The notes beneath the pieces are model-generated. The model worked only from the letters and a program-made list of their open reading frames with translations, ran no database searches and was not told the origin of the DNA. A stretch of DNA of 10,926 bases from Rhodoferax sp. (GTDB taxonomy: Bacteria > Pseudomonadota > Gammaproteobacteria > Burkholderiales > Burkholderiaceae_C), in the NCBI GenBank assembly GCA_017880985.1, contig JADGRK010000052.1, positions 1 to 10,926 of the forward strand. Direction: 5' to 3'. Made by a program: the position numbers and the translations under genes. Numbering within the stretch: the stretch's first letter is position 1; each line of letters begins with the position of its first letter. Positions 6,053-10,926 of the stretch are shown here, piece after piece.

Positions 6053-6721
6053 TCAGTTCAATTTGTCCGCTTCATTGTAGGCGCCGACCAGCTTGAGCAG
6101 GTGCTGGCGCTGGTTCTGCTCCAGATAGGGCGCCAACAAATTCAAGACGTGTTGCGCCCCCCGTAGCAACGCCGCTTGCGCGTTTTCCGGCTCCAATGCC
6201 CGGCGTGGGTCGCGCACATATTCAAAACTCAACCAGTAAGTCAGTACCACCACCATGCTGGTGGCGGTGGCCTCGACCTCACGCGAATCAATAGTGATCG
6301 CACCCGAGCGGCTCATGCCATCGAGCAGCGCTTTGACGGCCCGGGTCTTGTTCTTCAGGACCGATTGAAAATGAGTTTCCAGGCGCCGGTTTTTGCTCAG
6401 CAGATCGTTCAGATCGCGGTACAGAAACCGGTATTGCCAGATCAACTCAAACAAGCTGTGCATGAAGAACCAGGCGTCTTCGACGTCACGCACGCCATCG
6501 CTGGCGTTGAGCAACTCATTGAGCGCGCTTTCATAGCGGTCAAACAGCGAGTTGATCAGCTCATCCTTGGCCGGATAATGGTAATAGAGGTTGCCCGGGC
6601 TGATGCCCAACTCCGCCGAGATCAGGGTGGTCGAGACATTGGGCTCGCCAAAGCGGTTGAACAGCGCGAGTGTGACTTCCAGAATTCGCTCTGCCGTGCG
6701 CCGGGGTGCTTTTTTCACCAT
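6053..6721 (-). CDS. TetR/AcrR-family regulator, PhaD-like
   Basis: A 222-residue TetR-family repressor or activator. The N-terminal DNA-binding domain spans about residues 8-60 (RTAERILEVTLALFNRFGEPNVSTT in outline), with the recognition helix in ELGISPGNLYYHYPAKDEL (37-55). From memory, the run 'LFN-x-x-GEPNVST', 'ELGISPGNLYYH' and the middle part 'RFLYRDLNDL' resemble PhaD of Pseudomonas, which controls phasin and PHA genes and is thought to sense a fatty-acid-derived intermediate. The C-terminal ligand domain (about 75-222) has the expected length. The start codon overlaps the stop of the patatin gene (ATGGTGA), so translation of the two is probably coupled. Its targets are not visible, but the dyads upstream of WS/DGAT, the phasin/FAR pair and the patatin gene are candidates. 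Confidence 0.87.
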   Translation of the reverse strand: MVKKAPRRTAERILEVTLALFNRFGEPNVSTTLISAELGISPGNLYYHYPAKDELINSLFDRYESALNELLNASDGVRDVEDAWFFMHSLFELIWQYRFLYRDLNDLLSKNRRLETHFQSVLKNKTRAVKALLDGMSRSGAITIDSREVEATATSMVVVLTYWLSFEYVRDPRRALEPENAQAALLRGAQHVLNLLAPYLEQNQRQHLLKLVGAYNEADKLN

Positions 6722-7968
6722 GCTGGTGCTTCTTGGTGTGCTGCGGAGCGCACCACGTGGCCCAGATCATCCATGATTTCCTGTAGCGACGCGATCGCTC
6801 GGCCGACCTGGGTCGGCGCCTTGGCGGGGGCACTGAGGTGGCGCTTAGGGTCATCCAGCGCCTCATGGTGCAGCGTAATGCCATGGCGCCATAGTTTCTC
6901 TGACAGACCGGTCTTGTGCGAGCGCAGCATCTGGCGCGTTTGCTGATAGGCGTGTTCGGCCAGATGGCGGCGTTGCGAGTAACTGAAGGTATTGGCCAGG
7001 TACAACTCAGGGTCGCGATGGTCGGGCTCGATCAGGATGATGTCGGTTTTCGGATAAGCGAGCTCGTAATGCCTCATACCCAGCGCCATGCGCGAGTGAA
7101 TCATGGAGCGGAAGGTCTGGCTCAGCACGGCCGGCAGACCGCCATCGACAATGCGCGGAATGTGGTGGTGCTCGGCTGACAGGCCGCGTCGCATGACTTT
7201 GGCCACCTGCGGCGCGGTCGCGTCATACGGCACCAACGGGTTCAGGCACAGCATCAGATCAACGCCTTGGTCCAGCGCCACCGATGCGTGCATGGTTTTC
7301 TTCAAGGCACCATCAACATAATAATTGTCGTCAATTTCCACCGGTGGGAACAAACCCGGCAGAGCGGCACTGGCCTGCACTGCCTTGGAGATCGGCACGT
7401 GATCCCAGCCGGGGCGGCCAAAGGGAACGGCTTCGCCACTGTCCAGATTGGTGGCCACCAGTGTCAGTTGCGTCTTGAGCTGGCGGAAGTCATTGGTGCG
7501 GCAGCCGCTTGAAAACAGGCGTGCCAGTTCAACATGAATTTTCTCATTGGAAAACAGGCCACTGGGCAGGCCCGGGCCGAGCCGTTCGAGCGCATGGACG
7601 AACGAATTGCGGCCCACCGTGAGATGCCATAAAGCGGACCAATACAGGCCGGGTAGTGCAATCGCGCGCCGCGCGAATTCACCATAGGCCGGCACCAATA
7701 ACCAGGACGGGTCGAAGGTCTCGGACGATTGGTTGTCGTTTTCAATAAATGAGGCAGACAGCTCGCGCGGTGTGATGCCGTTGGCCAGCGCCGCAGCAAT
7801 GAAGCCACCCGCCGACACCCCTACATAATGCTGTAGCTGGGTAAAGTCGATCCCGTTGAGGGATTCTTCCAGCGCACACAGAGCCCCAATCTCGTAGATG
7901 GCACCCAAGGGGCCGCCGCCCGACAATGCCAATGCAATCTTTGGTGGATGTGATGTCTTACGGCTCAT
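6715..7968 (-). CDS. Patatin-like phospholipase / lipid acyl hydrolase
   Basis: A 417-residue patatin-fold hydrolase with the Ser-Asp dyad. The oxyanion-hole loop is GGGPLG (residues 17-22), the nucleophile elbow is GVSAG with Ser52 (50-54), and the catalytic Asp is Asp219 in DGA (219-221), preceded by ALPGLFPPVEIDDNYYVDG. No signal peptide is present, so it should be cytoplasmic and act on membrane lipids, neutral lipids or inclusion surfaces; the actual ester substrate cannot be told from sequence. The C-terminal about 170 residues are outside the catalytic fold and may bind membrane. ATG 7968 has no Shine-Dalgarno sequence, and a TACACT that could be a -10 box lies only 8 bp upstream, so a leaderless message is possible though no good -35 is seen. 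It overlaps tetR by 7 bp. Confidence 0.9.
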   Translation of the reverse strand: MSRKTSHPPKIALALSGGGPLGAIYEIGALCALEESLNGIDFTQLQHYVGVSAGGFIAAALANGITPRELSASFIENDNQSSETFDPSWLLVPAYGEFARRAIALPGLYWSALWHLTVGRNSFVHALERLGPGLPSGLFSNEKIHVELARLFSSGCRTNDFRQLKTQLTLVATNLDSGEAVPFGRPGWDHVPISKAVQASAALPGLFPPVEIDDNYYVDGALKKTMHASVALDQGVDLMLCLNPLVPYDATAPQVAKVMRRGLSAEHHHIPRIVDGGLPAVLSQTFRSMIHSRMALGMRHYELAYPKTDIILIEPDHRDPELYLANTFSYSQRRHLAEHAYQQTRQMLRSHKTGLSEKLWRHGITLHHEALDDPKRHLSAPAKAPTQVGRAIASLQEIMDDLGHVVRSAAHQEAPAW

Positions 7969-7992
7969 AAGCGCAAAGTGTAGAGCTGATGG

Positions 7993-8037
7993 TGATCAAG
8001 ATTTGTTGCGACGCAGCAATGAAGGCTGTCTTGATCA
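7993..8037. promoter_or_regulatory. Spaced 9-bp inverted repeat upstream of the patatin operon
   Basis: TGATCAAGA at 7993-8001 and its exact complement TCTTGATCA at 8029-8037 are centred 36 bp apart, 25-70 bp upstream of the patatin start codon. Between them lies a second, imperfect dyad, TTGTTGC (8003-8009) against GCAGCAA (8013-8019). The site is placed where a regulator of the operon would bind or where a structured 5' leader could form. A link to the TetR protein encoded in the same operon is inference. Confidence 0.4.
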
Positions 8038-8097
8038 GTTGAGGACAGCGCTGGTTCACTGCGTGTAGCCGCGGTCTGTCCCACAAGGCTTCAGAAA

Positions 8098-8127
8098 TTA
8101 CAACAGGCGCCGAGGCGCCTGTTGTAA
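8098..8127 (-). terminator. Strong intrinsic terminator of the phasin gene
   Basis: TTACAACAGGCGCC (8098-8111) and GGCGCCTGTTGTAA (8114-8127) are perfect 14-bp complements with a 2-nt centre. The hairpin starts 14 bp after the phasin stop codon. Read on the minus strand it is followed by TTTCTG; together with the last stem bases this gives a short U-rich run. It should insulate the highly expressed phasin gene from the patatin operon downstream. Confidence 0.85.
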
Positions 8128-8140
8128 CGGTTAGCTCGCG

Positions 8141-8683
8141 TCACGCTGCGGCCGCAGGGCGCGCAGTCGTTGCCCTTTTGCGCGCTGCTGCACGCTTGGG
8201 CGCTGCTTTAGCAACTGGTTTGGCGGCTGTCTTGGCCACTTTCTTTGCCACGGCTTTGGCAGCAGGCGCTTTGACTGAGAGTTTTTGAACACTCTTGTTG
8301 AGCTCGTCGATGCGGGCGATCAAGGCGTTGACATCCTTGGCCGACGGCACCCCCAGCTTGTTCAGTGCCTTGGCAACGCGGTCTTCAAAAATCCCCTCAA
8401 GCTTGTCCCATTGGCCAGAGGCCTTGGATGAAATATCGGTCGCCATGGTGGACATTTTGCTGGTAGCTTCCGAAATCTTCTCCTCGGCAACCGATTGGGT
8501 TTTGCGCTGCAGGCTGACGCCTTCCTTGACCAGGGCTTCAAAGGCCTTGGTGCCTTCGGCCTGGGCCTTGTTGAAAGCACCCAAGCCCGCTTGCCATATT
8601 TGCTGTGCCGAGTCTCTGACCGAGCCCTTTAACGGGGTGTTGGTTTTTTTGGAGGCAGCTGTCTTGTTCAATTTTTTGACCAT
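8141..8683 (-). CDS. Phasin, PhaF/PhaI family, with histone-like C-terminal tail
   Basis: A 180-residue phasin of the poly(hydroxyalkanoate) granule-associated family (PF05597). The N-terminal part, about residues 20-135, is a long amphipathic helix region (SVRDSAQQIWQAGLGAFNKA, then GTKAFEALVKEG, then FEDRVAKALNKLGVPSAKDVNALIARIDELNK) and ends in a coiled-coil-like segment. The tail, about 137-180, is built of Lys, Ala, Pro and Arg (KAVAKKVAKTAAKPVAK and so on), like the PhaF and AlgP/histone H1-like tails that bind DNA. Phasins coat PHA inclusions, and PhaF-type tails tether granules to the nucleoid. An AGGAG at 8694-8690 lies 6 bp before ATG 8683. It diverges from the acyl reductase, so granule coat and wax-alcohol synthesis share an upstream region. 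Confidence 0.92.
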   Translation of the reverse strand: MVKKLNKTAASKKTNTPLKGSVRDSAQQIWQAGLGAFNKAQAEGTKAFEALVKEGVSLQRKTQSVAEEKISEATSKMSTMATDISSKASGQWDKLEGIFEDRVAKALNKLGVPSAKDVNALIARIDELNKSVQKLSVKAPAAKAVAKKVAKTAAKPVAKAAPKRAAARKRATTARPAAAA

Positions 8684-8777
8684 GGAATACTCCTGAAAAG
8701 GGTGGCGGTGTTTGAAACGGATTGCATCCTGAAAATCAGTGCATCGGCGTACTTTAAGGGTCTGTTGAAGCGCCGTG

Positions 8778-8803
8778 TAGGTAGGACATCCTAAATATCT
8801 AGG
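8778..8803. promoter_or_regulatory. Cluster of TAGG half-sites in the phasin / FAR divergent region
   Basis: Four TAGG/CCTA tetramers lie within 26 bp (8778, 8782, 8790 as CCTA, 8800). They form two overlapping dyads: TAGGA-CA-TCCTA (8782-8793), perfectly symmetric, and CCTAAATATCTAGG (8790-8803), 6 of 7 positions symmetric. The cluster is about midway between the two start codons (8683 and 8890). It is a plausible operator for coordinate control; the binding protein is unknown. Confidence 0.4.
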
Positions 8804-8889
8804 GCTCAGGCTCTAGCCGGGCGCGGGTTTATGCTGAATGGAAGATGCCCAGATTTGGGCAAGAATACGCCATCTACCTGGAGGTCCTC

Positions 8890-10845
8890 ATGCAGTATTT
8901 CGTTACCGGTGCCACCGGATTTATTGGCAAGCGCCTGGTCAAAAAACTGCTTGAGCGCAAGGGCTCGGTGGTGCACTTTCTGATTCGCAAGGAGAGTGAG
9001 AGCAAGGTGGCGGGCCTGCGCAAATATTGGGGTGCCAGCGCCGCGCGTGCGCTGCCGGTGTTTGGCGACCTGACCAGCAAAAAGCTCGGCGTGGCGGCCG
9101 ACGCTATCAAGCAACTCAAAGGCCAGATAGATCATTTTTACCATCTGGCAGCGGTTTATGACCTGGGTGCGGATGAAGCCAGCCAGATCGCCGTGAACAT
9201 CGAGGGCACGCGCAACACGGTTGAATTCGCCAAGGCGATAGAGGCCGGGCACTTCCACCACGTGAGCTCGATCGCGGCGGCCGGCCTGTACGAAGGCGTG
9301 TTCCGCGAGGACATGTTTGACGAAGCCGAGAACTACGAGCACCCCTATTTCATGACCAAGCACGAAAGCGAAAAAATCGTGCGCCAGGAATGCAAAGTGC
9401 CGTGGTCGGTGTATCGCCCCGCCATGGTGGTGGGTGACAGCAATACGGGTGAGATGGACAAGATTGACGGTCCGTACTACTTCTTCAAGTTGATCCAGCG
9501 CATGCGCCAGCTGCTGCCCCCCTGGATGCCTTCGGTGGGGCTTGAAGGCGGGCGCATCAACATTGTGCCGGTGGACTTTGTGGTGGCCGCGCTGGAGACC
9601 ATCAGCCACCAAAAGGGCATCACGAAAAAGTGCTATCAGCTGGTGGACCCGGTCGGCTACCGCGTGGGCGATGTGCTCGACATCTTTAGCCGCGCTGCCC
9701 ATGCGCCCAAGATGAACCTGTTCATCAACGCCGCCTTGCTCGGCTTCATTCCCCGCAGCGTCACCAAAGGCCTGATGGCGCTGGCGCCGGTGCGCCGGGT
9801 GCGCAAGGCGATCATGAAAGACCTGGGGCTGCCGGAAGACATGCTGACCTTCGTCAATTACCCAACGCGCTTTGACTGCCGCGACACGCTGGCCGCGCTC
9901 GATGGCACCGGCGTCGAATGCCCCAACCTGAAAGACTACGCTTGGCGCCTGTGGGATTATTGGGAGCGCCATCTCGACCCGGCCCTACAGATCGACCACA
10001 GCCTGCGCGGCACGGTGGGCGGCAAGGTGGTACTGATTACCGGGGGGTCTTCCGGCATCGGCCTGGCGACGGCGCACAAGTTTGCCGAGGCCGGGGCCAT
10101 CACGGTGATCTGCGGGCGTGATCAAGCCAAACTCGACGAAGCCTGCAAGCAGGCCAAGGCCAAAGGCTACAGTTTTGTCGCCTATGCAGCGGACATTGCC
10201 GACATGGCCGACTGTGACCGTTTTATCAAGCAGTTGATTGCAGACCACGGCGGCGTGGATTTTTTGATCAACAACGCGGGTCGCTCGATCCGCCGCGCCA
10301 TTGAGTCCAGCTACGACCGCTTCCATGACTTTGAGCGCACCATGCAGCTCAACTATTTTGGCTGCCTGCGCGTCACCATGGGCTTGTTGCCAGGGATGGT
10401 GGCCAAACACAAAGGACATGTGGTCAATATCAGCTCCATCGGCGTGCTCACCAACGCGCCGCGTTTCAGCGCCTATGTCGCCTCCAAGTCAGCGCTGGAG
10501 GCTTGGGCGCGCTGCGCCTCCAGCGAGTTTGCTGATCAGGGTGTGACGTTCACCACTATCAACATGCCACTGGTGCGCACCCCCATGATTGCGCCGACGG
10601 GTTTGTACGACAACGTTCCCACGCTGGCACCCGACGAAGCGGCTGACATGATTGCGCAGGCCTGTATTTTCAAGCCAGTGCGTATTGCCACGCGTCTGGG
10701 TATCACCGGGCAGCTGCTGCACGCCGTGCTGCCACGGGTGGCGCAAATCGCCATGAACACCGCCTTTCGCATGTTCCCCGACTCCGGCGCCGCCAAGGGA
10801 GCCAAGCCGGGCGACAAAGTGGCCAAACCGCATTTGTCGGCGTAG
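8890..10845 (+). CDS. Two-domain fatty acyl-CoA (acyl-ACP) reductase, Marinobacter FAR type
   Basis: A 651-residue fusion of two short-chain dehydrogenase/reductase domains, matching in order and length the roughly 660-residue FAR of Marinobacter (Maqu_2220 type), which reduces acyl-CoA to fatty alcohol with NADPH. N-domain: TGATGFIG (6-13), HLAAVYD (85-91), HHVSSIAAAG (123-132), Tyr153-x3-Lys157, and NIVPVDFV (224-231). Linker: RLWDYWERHLDP (353-364). C-domain: TGGSSGIG (384-391), NNAGRSIRR (461-469), VNISSIGVLTNAPRFSAY (512-529) with Tyr529-x3-Lys533, and INMPLVRTPMIAPT (557-570). ATG 8890 follows GGAGG (8880-8884) by 5 bp; an upstream in-frame ATG at 8845 lacks such a site. The stop is TAG, but a conserved-looking tail follows in frame (see next entry). 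It would supply alcohol to WS/DGAT. Confidence 0.95.
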   Translation: MQYFVTGATGFIGKRLVKKLLERKGSVVHFLIRKESESKVAGLRKYWGASAARALPVFGDLTSKKLGVAADAIKQLKGQIDHFYHLAAVYDLGADEASQIAVNIEGTRNTVEFAKAIEAGHFHHVSSIAAAGLYEGVFREDMFDEAENYEHPYFMTKHESEKIVRQECKVPWSVYRPAMVVGDSNTGEMDKIDGPYYFFKLIQRMRQLLPPWMPSVGLEGGRINIVPVDFVVAALETISHQKGITKKCYQLVDPVGYRVGDVLDIFSRAAHAPKMNLFINAALLGFIPRSVTKGLMALAPVRRVRKAIMKDLGLPEDMLTFVNYPTRFDCRDTLAALDGTGVECPNLKDYAWRLWDYWERHLDPALQIDHSLRGTVGGKVVLITGGSSGIGLATAHKFAEAGAITVICGRDQAKLDEACKQAKAKGYSFVAYAADIADMADCDRFIKQLIADHGGVDFLINNAGRSIRRAIESSYDRFHDFERTMQLNYFGCLRVTMGLLPGMVAKHKGHVVNISSIGVLTNAPRFSAYVASKSALEAWARCASSEFADQGVTFTTINMPLVRTPMIAPTGLYDNVPTLAPDEAADMIAQACIFKPVRIATRLGITGQLLHAVLPRVAQIAMNTAFRMFPDSGAAKGAKPGDKVAKPHLSA

Positions 10846-10887
10846 GCGGTGGCGATGCAGCAGATGATGCAGGGCATCCACTTTTAG
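10846..10887 (+). other. In-frame C-terminal tail of FAR beyond an amber stop
   Basis: After the TAG at 10843-10845 the same frame continues with AVAMQQMMQGIHF and then a second TAG at 10885-10887. As I recall it, Marinobacter FAR ends in VAFAAIMRGIYW; the last 12 residues here (VAMQQMMQGIHF) align with it without gaps. This suggests the amber codon interrupts the ancestral 3' end, by recent mutation (for example CAG to TAG), readthrough, or sequence error. The full reading would be 665 residues. Confidence 0.7.
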
Positions 10888-10926
10888 ATAAAAACACATG
10901 CTAGCTAACGTGCAGCACGCGTCACT
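10888..10926. other. Right-edge non-coding remnant
   Basis: The last 39 bp contain GCTAGC and a short dyad, CGTGC-A-GCACG (10909-10919), but no recognisable gene start or clear terminator before the window ends. Confidence 0.4.

Noticed and set aside
8845..8889. Upstream ATG at 8845 as the FAR start
   Set aside because: It would add 15 residues before the Rossmann strand; ATG 8890 has GGAGG 5 bp upstream and matches the family N-terminus.
8806..9972. Long minus-strand open frame (388 codons) opposite FAR
   Set aside because: It is antisense to the conserved N-terminal reductase domain; its His/Arg/Ala-rich translation is typical of a high-GC shadow frame and has no start context.
1..10926. 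Mobile element, CRISPR array or phage region
   Set aside because: No transposase, integrase, regular spaced repeats or phage genes; gene content and codon usage look uniform.

Overview
The window looks like chromosomal DNA of a betaproteobacterium, most likely a Comamonadaceae member close to Rhodoferax or Polaromonas. This is inferred from the moderately high GC, the family mix, and a short repeat inside the first complete gene that I recall as typical of that group. No rRNA, tRNA, CRISPR array, transposase or phage gene was seen.

Layout, left to right. (1) At the left edge, the first codons of a minus-strand gene, possibly a cyclopropane-fatty-acid synthase. (2) A plus-strand group: a predicted lipoprotein aminopeptidase, an overlapping PHA-granule-associated protein (TIGR02610 type), and a small conserved hypothetical protein with two hydrophobic segments. 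(3) A compact minus-strand operon: acyl-CoA-binding protein, a CBS-like protein and a DUF2132/VF530 protein. (4) Divergent from it, a large plus-strand wax ester synthase/diacylglycerol acyltransferase (WS/DGAT). (5) A minus-strand operon: patatin-like lipase, then a PhaD-like TetR regulator joined by a 7-bp start/stop overlap, then a TPR protein. (6) A minus-strand phasin with a histone-like Lys/Ala/Pro tail and a strong terminator. (7) Divergent from the phasin, a two-domain fatty acyl reductase of the Marinobacter FAR type.

Read together, the window holds the core of a bacterial storage-lipid system. The reductase can turn acyl-CoA into fatty alcohol. WS/DGAT can join that alcohol (or diacylglycerol) to another acyl-CoA. 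ACBP could carry or buffer the acyl-CoA. The patatin-like enzyme could mobilise or remodel lipid. The phasin and the PHA-granule protein could act at the inclusion surface. The PhaD-like regulator is a candidate sensor of acyl-CoA or fatty-acid intermediates. Pairing wax ester enzymes with PHA-type granule proteins and a PhaD-like regulator is the most interesting biology here.

The most striking local anomaly is at the end of the reductase gene. An in-frame amber codon is followed, in the same frame, by 13 codons that resemble the conserved C-terminus of Marinobacter FAR. Other points of note are a Comamonadaceae-type repeat read as protein inside the aminopeptidase, a 12-bp tandem repeat in the WS/DGAT linker, and several dyad symmetries in the divergent promoter regions.
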